The notes beneath the pieces were generated by a model that saw nothing but the letters and a program-made list of their open reading frames with translations, was not told where the DNA came from and ran no database searches. From Dyella nitratireducens (GTDB lineage Bacteria > Pseudomonadota > Gammaproteobacteria > Xanthomonadales > Rhodanobacteraceae), in NCBI RefSeq assembly GCF_014642835.1, contig NZ_BMJA01000005.1:248001-312000 (forward strand): a stretch of 64,000 nt of DNA, written 5' to 3'. Of the stretch, positions 1-9,200 are shown one piece after another (the first letter of the stretch is position 1; each line of letters starts with the position of its first letter). Made by a program: the position numbers and the translations under genes.

Positions 1-738
1 AACATCCATCTGATCGAAACGCGCCTGCTGGTACGGCGCAAAGATGGTTGGGTGGCCATTCCCTATGTCTGGAACGCCGACCAGACTGACGCGATGCTCG
101 CTCGCACTGGCGACGTGCAGGCCTTGACCCTGGTCGGCGACGATGGCGAACGCGAGAACTTCAATTACGTGGTACCGGATCAAAGCCAATGCGTCAGTTG
201 TCACGCACACGACTGGACCACGCGTGCACTGCAGCCGATCGGCCCGAAAGCGCGTCATCTCAATCGTAGTTACCCCTATGCCGATGGCGATGAAAACGAA
301 CTTGTCCATCTTACGCGCGTGGGTTACCTCACCGGCGCACCGGCGCCTGCAGATGCACCGCGCAATGCGAACTGGATGGATACGCATGCTTCGTTTGACG
401 CACGTGCCCGCGCTTATCTGGACATCAACTGCGGCCATTGCCACAACCCGAAGGGTGCAGCGAATACCACTGGGCTGACGCTGGATATCAGTACGCCCGA
501 AGATCGCCATATCGGCATCTGCAAACCGCCGACGGCGGCAGGACAAGGCACCGGCGATCACCTGTTCGACATCGTGCCTGGCCATCCGGACGATTCGATT
601 GTGCCTTACCGCCTTGGCTCGGCCGAGCCCGGCACGATGATGCCGGAGATCGGGCGCAGCACCGTGCATAAGGAAGGGCTTGCGTTGATCAAGGCGTGGA
701 TCGCCGCGCAATCGGGGGATTGCGTGGTCTTGCATTAG
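1..738 (+). CDS. Diheme c-type cytochrome, SO2930-like (5' end missing)
   Basis: The reading frame is open from the first base of the window, so the start codon lies upstream and only the C-terminal 245 or so residues are present. Two haem-attachment motifs are visible: QCVSCH (Cys codons at 190 and 199) and INCGHCH (430 and 439). The pattern of two CxxCH motifs, a conserved GLTLD stretch, PGHPDDSI and a closing TMMPEIGRSTVH segment resembles the SO2930 family of periplasmic diheme cytochromes. The product should be exported and take part in electron transfer, but its partner is unknown. A different cytochrome subfamily is possible because the N-terminal half is not visible. Confidence 0.75.
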   Translation, partial: NIHLIETRLLVRRKDGWVAIPYVWNADQTDAMLARTGDVQALTLVGDDGERENFNYVVPDQSQCVSCHAHDWTTRALQPIGPKARHLNRSYPYADGDENELVHLTRVGYLTGAPAPADAPRNANWMDTHASFDARARAYLDINCGHCHNPKGAANTTGLTLDISTPEDRHIGICKPPTAAGQGTGDHLFDIVPGHPDDSIVPYRLGSAEPGTMMPEIGRSTVHKEGLALIKAWIAAQSGDCVVLH

Positions 739-816
739 CACCAAGGATTTCGTCACACCGTATGCCACCATGACGCCACCGCACACCCATGGCGTGGCAT
801 TGCGAGCGAAACTCTG

Positions 817-2232
817 ATGAACCAGCCTGACCGACTCGATCTCGCCACTGAACTGCAGCGCCTGCGCACCGTACAGGCGCGCGATCCGCTGCCGGACTGG
901 CCGACCCGCGCGCGTCGTCTGCGCGCACTGGAAGCGGTTATCAGCCAGCACCGCGAAGAAATCGCCCTCGCGATCAACGTGGATTTCGGTTGCCGGCCGC
1001 GCGAAGAAACCGACATGCTGGAAGTGTTTCCCAGTCTGTCTGCGATTCGCCATGCACTACGCCATGGGCGCCGCTGGATGAAGGCCAGGCGCGGCATGGC
1101 GAGCCTGGCCTTTCTGCCGGCGGGCATCGAATTACGTCCGCAGCCGCTGGGTGTGGTGGGCATCATCGTGCCCTGGAACTATCCATTGTTTCTCGCTGCA
1201 GGTCCGCTGATCGATGCGCTCGCCGCCGGCAATCGCGCGATGATCAAGATGAGCGAATACACGCCGCGCTTTTCGCAGCTTTTCGCAGAGCTGATCGCAC
1301 GCCACTTCCAGCCCGATGAGGTCATGGTGGTCAATGGTGATGCGGCGGTGGCGCAAACGTTCGCGGCACTGCCGTTCGATCATCTGCTGTTTACCGGCTC
1401 GACCACCGTCGGCCATCACGTGATGCGTTCGGCCGCTGCCAATCTCACGCCGGTCACGCTGGAACTCGGCGGCAAGTCGCCCGCCATCATCGGGCCTGGT
1501 GCGCGTTTCGAACATGCGGTGGAACGCATCGTGCTGGGCAAGCTGATCAACGCCGGACAAACCTGCATCGCGCCCGACTATGTGCTGCTACCGCGCGCAG
1601 ACGTGGCGCGTTTCAGCGCTGCCGCACGGGAGATCACCGCACGCCTGTATCCTGATCTCGCCAACAACCGGCAATACGCCAGCATTGCTACCGATCGCCA
1701 CTATCGCCGCCTGGTGGATCTGCGTGATCGCGCCGTGAACGCCGGTGCGCGCAGCGAAGTGCTGAGCGGCGCCGCGGATCGTCCTGAGCGACGCATGCTC
1801 ACACCCACCTTGCTGATCGGCGTGAATGACGACATGCCGGTCATGCAGGAGGAAATCTTCGGCCCGCTGTTGCCGCTAGTGCCTTACGACACGCTGGACC
1901 AAGCCATTGATTATGTCGCCGGTCATCCTCGCCCACTCGCGCTGTACTTGTTCGAGCAGGATCAGGCACGTATCAATCAAGTGCTTACCCGTACGCATGC
2001 GGGCGGCGTCACGCTCAACGACACGATCTATCACATCGCCCAGCATCAGTTGCCCTTCGGGGGCGTGGGGCCTTCCGGCATGGGCGGTTATCACGGCGAA
2101 GCGGGTTTCCGCACGTTCTCGCACATGAAGCCTGTGTTCCGGCAAGCCCGCCTCAATGGTGTAAAGCTGTTCAATCCACCGTATGGCAAGCGCTTTCGGC
2201 AATTGCTGGAGATTTTGCTGCGCAGGGGCTAG
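817..2232 (+). CDS. Aldehyde dehydrogenase, coniferyl aldehyde dehydrogenase type
   Basis: The 471-residue protein is an NAD(P)-dependent aldehyde dehydrogenase that oxidises an aldehyde to the acid in the cytoplasm. The NAD-binding PWNYPL segment lies near residue 126. The general-base glutamate is in LELGGKSP (about Glu216) and the nucleophile is in GQTCIAPDY (about Cys250). The short form, starting directly with the Rossmann region, and the GQTCIAPDY signature match the coniferyl aldehyde dehydrogenase (CalB) branch rather than the betaine or succinate semialdehyde types. The C-terminal arm beyond the catalytic domain is basic. The true substrate could be a fatty or aromatic aldehyde. It follows the cytochrome by 78 bases on the same strand. 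A single REP-like half-arm follows its stop codon. Confidence 0.85.
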   Translation: MNQPDRLDLATELQRLRTVQARDPLPDWPTRARRLRALEAVISQHREEIALAINVDFGCRPREETDMLEVFPSLSAIRHALRHGRRWMKARRGMASLAFLPAGIELRPQPLGVVGIIVPWNYPLFLAAGPLIDALAAGNRAMIKMSEYTPRFSQLFAELIARHFQPDEVMVVNGDAAVAQTFAALPFDHLLFTGSTTVGHHVMRSAAANLTPVTLELGGKSPAIIGPGARFEHAVERIVLGKLINAGQTCIAPDYVLLPRADVARFSAAAREITARLYPDLANNRQYASIATDRHYRRLVDLRDRAVNAGARSEVLSGAADRPERRMLTPTLLIGVNDDMPVMQEEIFGPLLPLVPYDTLDQAIDYVAGHPRPLALYLFEQDQARINQVLTRTHAGGVTLNDTIYHIAQHQLPFGGVGPSGMGGYHGEAGFRTFSHMKPVFRQARLNGVKLFNPPYGKRFRQLLEILLRRG

Positions 2233-2238
2233 ACGCAT

Positions 2239-2265
2239 GGTCGGGTTGCACGCCAACCCAACCTA
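2239..2265. repeat. Solitary REP-like half-arm (family 1)
   Basis: A diverged single copy of the family-1 arm (GGGTTGCA...CCAACCTAC) begins 7 bases after the stop codon of the aldehyde dehydrogenase gene. No inverted partner was found within 150 bases. It matches the arms of the complete elements at 9119, 13164, 21081 and 38570, with several substitutions. Confidence 0.6.
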
Positions 2266-2371
2266 CACGACGTAACGGTTGAATAAAAATTCAAACTGTC
2301 ACGTCGCTTGCCTCGACGGAGTCATGTAGCTCGGATAGGGTATGTGTACGCGTTGACGCTTTCCTGGGTGT

Positions 2372-3505
2372 ATGTGCATGCCGTACGAGCAACCCAACGT
2401 TCAATCGGCCGTCGTGATCGCGATGCATCTGGTCGATATGGCTGATGCTATCGACTTGTCGAGCGCAGAAGCGCTGTGGCATCAACAACAGCGTCCTGCT
2501 GCGATACGCAGCAAACTTGCCAGCACGCCTCCGAAAGCGATGGCCTTTGGCGTTCCTCCGGTTGTGCTGCGGCTGGACCCGCTCGATCTCCCACTGCTTG
2601 GCACGACCTACCGGGCCGATGCCACCGTGCGGCTCTACGATTTCGGTGCAGTGGCCTTTTCGGTACAGATTCCGGTCACGTCCTGCAGTTGGATTTCGTT
2701 CTCGCAATTGGTGAACGCGGTAGATGCACTATTGGGCCCCGGGGCCGACAGCGCGGTATGGACGCAATTGCTGGAGCACGTTCGCGCAGCACTGCTTCCC
2801 GCGTTGACGAAACCCAGCCCCGCCTCCCTGCACGAAGATTATCTGCTGGGTATCGTGCACGCCTTCGACGAGACGATACCGGTGAGCGCGATGCATGAAC
2901 GTATCGATCTGGTACCGCTGCTCTCGGGCGAGCAGCGTCCTCTGTCGGAGCAGGCGCGCAGGGATTTATTGCAGCAACGGTTCTCTTATTACGCGGATGA
3001 CCTGGTCGTCATTACCTGGGACCGCGCTTTCATCTACGAACCGCGTGGCGATTCTGACGTAACCGACATTCTTGAGGTCGCCAACGCGCAGCTGCTGGAA
3101 ATGCGCTTCTACGACGAGTTGCTCGATGCCGAGTTGCCGCGCATGTACGACATGGTCGAGGCTGCTTACCATGCCGGCAATCCGTTAGGAGCTGGGGCAC
3201 GTCACTTCGCCGATCTGGCGCGCAAGCTGTACACCCTGGTGGCGGAAGTCACCGAGATTACCGAAAAGGTCGATAACGCCCTGCAGGTCACCGAGGATGT
3301 CTATCTGGCTCGCGTCTACGCCGCGGCACTGGATCTGTTCCGCGTGCGCCATGTCAGTGCTGCGGTGGATCGCAAGCTGGCGATCATCCGGGATACGTAT
3401 GCCGCGCTTTACGAAGAAGCGTCGGGAAAACGCGCAGAACTGCTGGAGCTGGCGATCATCGTATTGATCGTGGTGGAAATCGTGATTGCGATTATTCGCC
3501 ACTGA
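2372..3505 (+). CDS. RMD1/YagE-family (DUF155) membrane protein
   Basis: The C-terminal 180 residues carry the RMD1/DUF155 pattern. It begins with a strand-rich ADDLVVITWDRAFIYEP segment, followed by EVANAQLLEMRFYDELLD. A helical part then reads TEDVYLARVYAAALDLFRVRHV...SAAVDRKLAIIRDTYAALYE, and the chain ends in one hydrophobic helix (ELAIIVLIVVEIVIAIIRH). The N-terminal 200 residues are not recognised beyond a possible two-domain alpha/beta fold. The family includes yeast Rmd1 and mitochondrial RMND1; its biochemical role in bacteria is not known. The single C-terminal helix predicts a tail-anchored inner-membrane protein with its bulk in the cytoplasm. A second in-frame ATG at 2378 is an alternative start. 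A strong hairpin terminator follows. Confidence 0.75.
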   Translation: MCMPYEQPNVQSAVVIAMHLVDMADAIDLSSAEALWHQQQRPAAIRSKLASTPPKAMAFGVPPVVLRLDPLDLPLLGTTYRADATVRLYDFGAVAFSVQIPVTSCSWISFSQLVNAVDALLGPGADSAVWTQLLEHVRAALLPALTKPSPASLHEDYLLGIVHAFDETIPVSAMHERIDLVPLLSGEQRPLSEQARRDLLQQRFSYYADDLVVITWDRAFIYEPRGDSDVTDILEVANAQLLEMRFYDELLDAELPRMYDMVEAAYHAGNPLGAGARHFADLARKLYTLVAEVTEITEKVDNALQVTEDVYLARVYAAALDLFRVRHVSAAVDRKLAIIRDTYAALYEEASGKRAELLELAIIVLIVVEIVIAIIRH

Positions 3506-3519
3506 CCACCATCAAAACA

Positions 3520-3551
3520 AAAGCGCCGGGAGCCTGGGCTCCCGGCGCTTT
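3520..3551. terminator. Bidirectional rho-independent terminator
   Basis: A perfect 15-bp stem (AAAGCGCCGGGAGCC and its complement) with a minimal TG-centred loop has A residues on one side and T residues on the other. It lies between the convergent RMD1-family gene and the FadL-family gene and can end transcription from both. Confidence 0.9.
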
Positions 3552-3566
3552 ATGCACACAAGCGGA

Positions 3567-4982
3567 TCAGAACTTGTAGATCGCCGACAAGGCAAACAGA
3601 TTGCCTTCATCATCAGACGAACCCGTGAGCACATCATCGGTCGCGCTAACCGCGCCATTGATCGCCGCCCGATTGACAAAGATATGCGCGTACGAGGCAT
3701 TGATCGAGAAGTGCTCGGTGGCCTTGTAGCCCAGACCCACCGACAGCAGCTTGCGGGTTTCATCCGGCACGCGCGGCTCGCGATAGGCAGCCGTCGTCGG
3801 CGTGGTGTCGTAGCCCAAGCCGGCGCGCAGGGTCAGCTTGTCGGTGAGGTAGTAGTCGCCACCGACTGCGAAGTACCAGGAGTTATGCCAATTAAATTCC
3901 TGCGTGGTGGACGGCTGCGACGGGTTGCCGTAATTCACCGTGAGGTTCTTGAACACATCCCACCCGGTCCACGACACATCGGCGCCGAAACCGAATTTGT
4001 CTTCCTGGTGCCAATAGCTGGCGGTGGCTTCGGCCGGCGTGGTGAATTCGGCCGTGCCGCTGGTGTGCTGGAACGGCAGCTGGCTGGCGCTCAGGCCCAG
4101 TGCCGGCGCAAGTTCGCCAACCAGTACCTGCACGTTCTGCGGTACATCGAAATTGGCCGTGCCCTGCAAGCGATGGCTGATCTTGGAGCGATAGTTGAAC
4201 GAGAAGCGGTCCTGCGGATCAAGCTTCCAATAGGCGCCCAGCTGCCAGCCCCACGCCCAGCTGCTGCCGGTAATGCGCGCCTGGCCGTCGGTACCTGGCG
4301 GCACCAGTCCATAAACCTCGTTGACCGGCAGGTTCGAGGCCGTGCCAGGGCCGATCAAACCGAGTGCCACGCTGGAGAAGTTGATGGCATTGGTCAACGT
4401 CGCGGTGGTGCGCTGGGCAATGGCGCTGGCACCAACACTGAAGTTGTCGGTGACATCGAACGAGGCAGACATGGTGCCGTCCAGCGACTCGAACTTGGAG
4501 TAGATCGAGTTGTAACGGCCGACCCAGTTATTGTCATAGGTGGTCTTGAAGCCGAACGGCACGGTCACCGCGGCACCGAGGTGCAGACGGTCGGTGACCT
4601 GGGTGGCGAAGAAGAACGAAGGCACCGGTAAAGTGGTGCCGGCGTCGCCGCCGTTGCCGCCGCTGATCGGGCTGCCCAGCACGTCATGGGCGCTGCCAGT
4701 GAAGGTGGTGCTGAAATTGATAGCAGTGACGTCGGCTTCGAAATAGGTACCCTTCAGATCGCTCATCGCTGCCGGTGCATTGGCCACCACGGAAACGTCA
4801 CCGCCAGCCGTCGCGGAACCGGCGTAGGCACGGCCCATCGACTGCGCACTGTCTTCCTTCAGTTGGAACGAACTGGCGTGGGCCTGCTGCGGCGCTGCCA
4901 GGGCGCCGGCAATAGCCAGCCCCAGCGCGGCCAGTGCGAACGGACGGCCACCATGGACGGTGTTACGAAAGGACATGTGCAT
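3567..4982 (-). CDS. FadL/OmpP1-family outer membrane hydrocarbon or fatty acid channel
   Basis: The protein is about 471 residues from the chosen start, an ATG at 4982 preceded by an AGGAG ribosome site six bases away. The longer open frame to 5051 lacks such a site. A signal peptide (AALGLAIAGALAAPQQAHA) is followed by SSFQLKEDSAQSMGRAYAG, typical of the FadL N-terminal plug. Alternating amphipathic strands follow, and the chain ends in LFALSAIYKF with the terminal phenylalanine of an outer-membrane barrel. FadL-family proteins let hydrophobic molecules such as long-chain fatty acids or aromatic hydrocarbons cross the outer membrane. The substrate here cannot be read from the sequence. Confidence 0.88.
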   Translation of the reverse strand: MHMSFRNTVHGGRPFALAALGLAIAGALAAPQQAHASSFQLKEDSAQSMGRAYAGSATAGGDVSVVANAPAAMSDLKGTYFEADVTAINFSTTFTGSAHDVLGSPISGGNGGDAGTTLPVPSFFFATQVTDRLHLGAAVTVPFGFKTTYDNNWVGRYNSIYSKFESLDGTMSASFDVTDNFSVGASAIAQRTTATLTNAINFSSVALGLIGPGTASNLPVNEVYGLVPPGTDGQARITGSSWAWGWQLGAYWKLDPQDRFSFNYRSKISHRLQGTANFDVPQNVQVLVGELAPALGLSASQLPFQHTSGTAEFTTPAEATASYWHQEDKFGFGADVSWTGWDVFKNLTVNYGNPSQPSTTQEFNWHNSWYFAVGGDYYLTDKLTLRAGLGYDTTPTTAAYREPRVPDETRKLLSVGLGYKATEHFSINASYAHIFVNRAAINGAVSATDDVLTGSSDDEGNLFALSAIYKF

Positions 4983-5309
4983 CGTTTGCTCCTGCTTTTC
5001 TTTTGGTGACGAGTCCGGCCCGGAAGGCCGGGTCTTGCCGGAAGGCTGCACGCCCCCTCGGCTCGGGTCATAGCGGGGCCGAACAGAAATTCATACGCGC
5101 GTTTGATACCCCTGGCGGGCACTCTGCCGGCTCAGGCACGGGCACGCAAGTGCGGTTGCAGCATGGGCTGGCAGGGGCACCGGGATGGAAAGATCGAAGG
5201 ACAAGCATGCAAGACTGAAAGCTAGCGCAATGCGCTGTTCCTTATTCGCCATTCCCGATTCCCGCCCTGCTAACCTTCCTGCCCCTTACGACTTTTCGCG
5301 GGCATAGCC
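4983..5309. other. Intergenic region between FadL-family gene and ycgL
   Basis: This 327-base stretch separates two divergent genes. It must hold both promoters, but I found no hexamer pair good enough to call. The open frames here overlap one another on both strands and show no family resemblance. Confidence 0.4.
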
Positions 5310-5603
5310 ATGCATTGCTTCGTCTACGCCAGCCAGCGCAAGGCCGATACGTACGTATGGCTGGATCGCAGAGACCACTTCGACATACTGCCGGCGTCCC
5401 TGGCGCTGCTGCTGGGCGATCTGCGTTTCGTACTCGAAGTGGAACTGCATCCGGAGCGCCGCCTCCCGCACGAAGACGCAGAGGTGGTGATGCAGCACCT
5501 GCGCACGCAAGGCTGGCATCTGCAGTTGCCGCCACAAGAAACACTGGCCGCTCCCCCGGGCACCCCGGAGCAGTTGATGGAACCCAAGCGTCAGGACGAA
5601 TAA
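5310..5603 (+). CDS. YcgL-domain protein
   Basis: This 97-residue protein opens with MHCFVYASQRKADTYVWL and continues with DHFDILPASLALLLGDLRFVLEVEL, the pattern of the small YcgL (DUF709) family of gammaproteobacteria. The family has a compact alpha/beta fold and no established biochemical function. Length and start agree with the family. It is the first gene of a pair with the ankyrin protein 69 bases downstream, although that gene may have its own promoter. Confidence 0.85.
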   Translation: MHCFVYASQRKADTYVWLDRRDHFDILPASLALLLGDLRFVLEVELHPERRLPHEDAEVVMQHLRTQGWHLQLPPQETLAAPPGTPEQLMEPKRQDE

Positions 5604-5659
5604 CGACGCCATCGGATGATTGTTAACAACAGATTACCGTCTGACGCTTTTCCGGTTTC

Positions 5660-5672
5660 TATACTCCCCCGC
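5660..5672 (+). promoter_or_regulatory. Possible -10 element for a leaderless ankyrin-gene transcript
   Basis: TATACT at 5660-5665 lies seven bases before the ATG at 5673, so transcription would begin at or next to the start codon. No Shine-Dalgarno sequence is present before this ATG, which fits a leaderless mRNA. The -35 region is weak. Confidence 0.35.
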
Positions 5673-8600
5673 ATGCCTACAAATAAACCGCGCCGCCCCT
5701 CCTCGTTGTTCATCTCGCTCGTCTGGTTTCTGCCTGGGTGGCTGTGCGCAGGCATCGCCGCACTGGGTGCGCATCCGATTACGCTGATTCCTCTGCTGCT
5801 GGCCAATACGCTGACCATGGCGGCGGTGTGCCACGCGATCGGTTTCGATCCGGAACCGGATTTCCTGCGTACCGTGATGCGCCGGGGTGCGGCCCATCTG
5901 ACCATGTTCACCTGCTACGTCGCGCTGGTGTTTCTGCTGGTGGCGTGGCCGATGCTGAGGCTTACACAGTATCCCACCCTGGGCGGCAGCCTGATGCTGG
6001 CGGCGGCCTTGGTGGTGGCGTTGGTGGCGCTATGGCGCCTGTGGCCGGCTTTTGCATTGGTTTATGTGTGGGATGACGCCTACCCTGCGCACGGCCAGGG
6101 CGAAGGCTCCTGGCTGTTCACCGCCACCGCGCGCAGCGTGGCTTTCGGCCGGCATCTTTCGCGCGAAGAGCAATTTTTCAGCCATTTTTTGCCTAGCGCA
6201 CTCGCGTTGTTGATCCTCGCATTCGCCGCGATTGCATTGAGCGGTCTTTACGGCGTGCTGCCATCGGAAATGCGTACGGCCGCGCTGGTGCTGTATGCGG
6301 TGCTGCTGGTGCCGCTTGGCTGCCTGGTCATCGCCAACCGCACATTGCGCGTGATGCTCTGCGAAAGCCGTCGGCCACGCCGGCAAGAACGGAGCAGCGG
6401 GGAGAAGGTGGAACCCATCCTCGCTCCAGCACCGTTGAGCGAACAGGAGCGCACCGCCGGCACACCCGAACAGGCGCAAGCCGTGCTTGCCGCCGCACGC
6501 AGCGGTGATGCGGCACGTGCGCTCGCATTGGTGGAAGCCGGCGCGGATCCAAATACCACGCCTGATGCCGGCGATCGCGACCAACGCCCGGTATTGATGC
6601 TGGCCGCGCTGCTGCCGGATACCCGCCTGCTGCGCGCCTTGATTGCCAAGGGTGCCGACGTGAATCGCGCCAGCGGCGGTCTTACGCCCTTGCTCGCCGC
6701 GACACGCGACAGCTGGCATGGCCGCGCCGAAGCCGTGATGACATTGCTTACCAATGGCGCCAACCCGCTGGCCACGGATGCCGATGGCAACACGTCATTG
6801 CACGGCGCCGTGCTCAGCGGCGAACCCAACGTGGCAGCCATGCTGCTGGATGCCGGCGCCGCCATCGATGCACTCAACAAGCATGGCGAAACGCCACTCT
6901 CGATCGCCTGTCGCGCTGCCAACTGGCCGCTGGTGCGCTTCCTGCTCGAACGCGGTGCCAAGACCGCACTGGCCAACGGCGAGCCGGCACTGGTCGCCGC
7001 GGCCGGCATTGCCGATGACGACGTCACCGGCGTGAAAATGCTGCTGAAACACCGCGCCACGGTGAATGCGGTGGACGCGCGCCAGCGCAGCGCGCTGATG
7101 ATGGCTGCCGCCGAAGGGCATCAGCAGATTGCACGCGCACTATGTGCTGCCGGTGCCGACGTCAACCTGGCCGATCACCACGGCAGCACCGCCTTGATGG
7201 AAGCCGCACGCGCAGGCGCCGCGGGCGTGATGGAACTGCTCGCCGATGCACAAGCGGATGCCAATGCCCGCGACAAACATGGTCGCGACGCACTCACGCT
7301 CGCCTGCCAGTCGCCGCATGCACAGGTGGAAACGGTGCGTGCCTTGCTTGCGCTTGGCGCGGACCCCAAGGCCCCGGGCAGCGATGGCCGCAGTGCGCTT
7401 GACCACGCCGCCGCCAGCGGGCGCTGGGACCTGGTCGCGCTGCTTGATCCGGATACGCCGCTGCCCGCCAGCCTCGATCTGGCAGCCATTTCTGAAGGCG
7501 CAGACACACCTGCACATCTGCTTGACGCTTTGCGTTTCGGGCACTGGGCGATCGTATCCAGCTTTGCCGCACGGATACGCGACTGGCCGCAGGAGCAGCT
7601 TGCTCCGTTATTTCTGGAACTGACCGAACCTGGCTTGCGCACCGCGCGGCGCTGGCTGCTCGACCATGGATTGCCGGCGGAGGCCCGCTTGCAACCTCAA
7701 CTGATTGATGAGCTCGACAGCGAGCATCCCACGCTGCCACCGCTCGGCCAGCGTCTGTTCGATGCCTCGATCGCACGGCTGCCGGAAAGTGCCGAAGCGA
7801 TCGAAGATCTGCTCGATGCGGGCGCAAGCCCAGCCGGCGCAGGCTTGCTCGCGCAGGTGCTGAGCCGCTTGCAGCAGCCCTCTTCCACGTTGGCACTCGC
7901 CCTGCTCGAACGCGGTGCCGATCCGTTTGGCACAGACGAGCGCGAACGCACGCCGCTGCATCTGGCCACGGCCAATGGCCAGCTCAACGTGCTGCAGGCA
8001 CTGCTCGCGCGCGGCTGCGATCCGAACCATCGCGACACCAATGGCCGCACGCCGCTGTTCGCCGCACTGGAACATGGCGCCGATGCACTGCCGCTGGTTC
8101 GTGCACTGGTCGCCCATGGCGCCGATGCCGAAGCGATGGATGCAAACGGTGAAACGCCGCTCGGCCTCGCATTGGAACATCCGGAGCTGGAGCGCTGGCT
8201 CGACTGGAACGGCTGGCAGCGTCCACATCGCCCACTGCGAGACGATGATTTGATCCAGGCCGCCAAGCAGGGGGCCGATACGGCGGTACGCCGCCTGTTG
8301 GAACTGGGTTTCCCCGTGGATGCCCACGATGCGCAGGGCGCCACACCGCTGCTGCACGCTTGCGGTGCTGGCCACCGCAACGTCGCCGCGGCGCTGATCG
8401 AGGCAGGTGCAGACATTGCCGCCAGCGCCAGCAACGGTATGACGCCGCTCGCTGCAGCCGTCGCAGCGCGGCGCGAAGCGCTGGTAGCGCTGCTGCTCGA
8501 ACGCGGCGCCGTGGTGGATCAGCGTCTGCCGAACGATGCCACGGCACTGATGATCGCTGCCGTACAGGGTTATCCCGACATCGCCGAACGATTGCTCGAT

Positions 8601-9113
8601 GCCGGCGCCGATGCCAATGCAGTCGACGCACGTGGACACAGCGCGCTACACGCTGCCTCGCAGTTTGGTTTCGAGCAGAACGACAGTTTGCGCGCACGCC
8701 GCCTGTTCGACGTGTTGTTGAAGCGCAAGGCCGATCCGAATCTGGCCGACGGCGAAGGCAAGACGGCATTGCTGTTGCTGCTCGGTGCGCATCTGCGTCC
8801 CGGCAGCGAGTGCGATGCCACGCATATCGGCGCACTCTTGCCGGTATTGCTCGACGCTGGTGCGCGCATCGAGCACGCCGATCAGCGCGGTGTCACGGCC
8901 CTGCATGCTTGCGCCATGCACGCCTTGCTGCCGCCCGCGCGCTTGCTGCTCGCGCGCGGCGCAGATCGCAATGCTGCGGACGCTTTTGGCCGCACCGCCG
9001 CGGACGTGGCAAGGCATCTGGGCCTGATCGATATTGCGCATGAGCTGGCTGCGCGTCATAGCGTGATTCCCAGCGTGCGGCAAACGCTGCGGCAGCCGGC
9101 GCAGCCGGATTGA
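5673..9113 (+). CDS. Large membrane-anchored ankyrin-repeat protein
   Basis: From ATG 5673 the protein is about 1146 residues; an in-frame ATG at 5616 is the alternative. The first 230 residues hold about six hydrophobic helices, for example LFISLVWFLPGWLCAGIAAL, LTMFTCYVALVFLLVAW and AALVLYAVLLVPLGCLVIA. A short polar linker leads to roughly twenty ankyrin repeats filling the rest. Their consensus residues recur about every 33 positions (G.TPL..A...G......LL..GAD.N..D). A degenerate stretch near residues 600-750 divides the array into two blocks. The ankyrin domain should be cytoplasmic and bind proteins. Similar proteins are common in Xanthomonadales, but the partner and function are unknown to me. 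Confidence 0.85.
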   Translation: MPTNKPRRPSSLFISLVWFLPGWLCAGIAALGAHPITLIPLLLANTLTMAAVCHAIGFDPEPDFLRTVMRRGAAHLTMFTCYVALVFLLVAWPMLRLTQYPTLGGSLMLAAALVVALVALWRLWPAFALVYVWDDAYPAHGQGEGSWLFTATARSVAFGRHLSREEQFFSHFLPSALALLILAFAAIALSGLYGVLPSEMRTAALVLYAVLLVPLGCLVIANRTLRVMLCESRRPRRQERSSGEKVEPILAPAPLSEQERTAGTPEQAQAVLAAARSGDAARALALVEAGADPNTTPDAGDRDQRPVLMLAALLPDTRLLRALIAKGADVNRASGGLTPLLAATRDSWHGRAEAVMTLLTNGANPLATDADGNTSLHGAVLSGEPNVAAMLLDAGAAIDALNKHGETPLSIACRAANWPLVRFLLERGAKTALANGEPALVAAAGIADDDVTGVKMLLKHRATVNAVDARQRSALMMAAAEGHQQIARALCAAGADVNLADHHGSTALMEAARAGAAGVMELLADAQADANARDKHGRDALTLACQSPHAQVETVRALLALGADPKAPGSDGRSALDHAAASGRWDLVALLDPDTPLPASLDLAAISEGADTPAHLLDALRFGHWAIVSSFAARIRDWPQEQLAPLFLELTEPGLRTARRWLLDHGLPAEARLQPQLIDELDSEHPTLPPLGQRLFDASIARLPESAEAIEDLLDAGASPAGAGLLAQVLSRLQQPSSTLALALLERGADPFGTDERERTPLHLATANGQLNVLQALLARGCDPNHRDTNGRTPLFAALEHGADALPLVRALVAHGADAEAMDANGETPLGLALEHPELERWLDWNGWQRPHRPLRDDDLIQAAKQGADTAVRRLLELGFPVDAHDAQGATPLLHACGAGHRNVAAALIEAGADIAASASNGMTPLAAAVAARREALVALLLERGAVVDQRLPNDATALMIAAVQGYPDIAERLLDAGADANAVDARGHSALHAASQFGFEQNDSLRARRLFDVLLKRKADPNLADGEGKTALLLLLGAHLRPGSECDATHIGALLPVLLDAGARIEHADQRGVTALHACAMHALLPPARLLLARGADRNAADAFGRTAADVARHLGLIDIAHELAARHSVIPSVRQTLRQPAQPD

Positions 9114-9118
9114 ATCAT

Positions 9119-9200
9119 GAGTATGGCGATGTTGGGGTTTGCACCCCAACCTACCGATGCTGACGTAGGTTGGGGTGCAAACCCCAACATCGCCATACTC
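9119..9200. repeat. REP-like paired inverted repeat, copy A (family 1)
   Basis: Two perfectly complementary 36-base arms (9119-9154 and 9165-9200) flank a 10-base spacer. Each arm contains the family core GTTGGGG-TTTGCA-CCCCAAC, which is itself a small palindrome, plus GAGTATGGCGAT outside it. The element fills the gap between the convergent ankyrin and GT9 genes and reaches into the GT9 stop codon at 9199. Confidence 0.92.

Noticed and set aside
3486-4631. 381-codon plus-strand frame opposite the FadL-family gene
   Set aside because: Antisense to a complete signal-peptide-to-terminal-Phe barrel protein; no family pattern.
7608-8639. 343-codon minus-strand frame inside the ankyrin gene
   Set aside because: Its Cys/Gln/Arg-rich composition follows from antisense reading of repeated GC-rich codons; the plus strand is clearly coding.
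9119-9200. CRISPR-like repeat
   Set aside because: Arms are inverted, not direct, and dispersed singly over 30 kb; no spacer array or cas genes.
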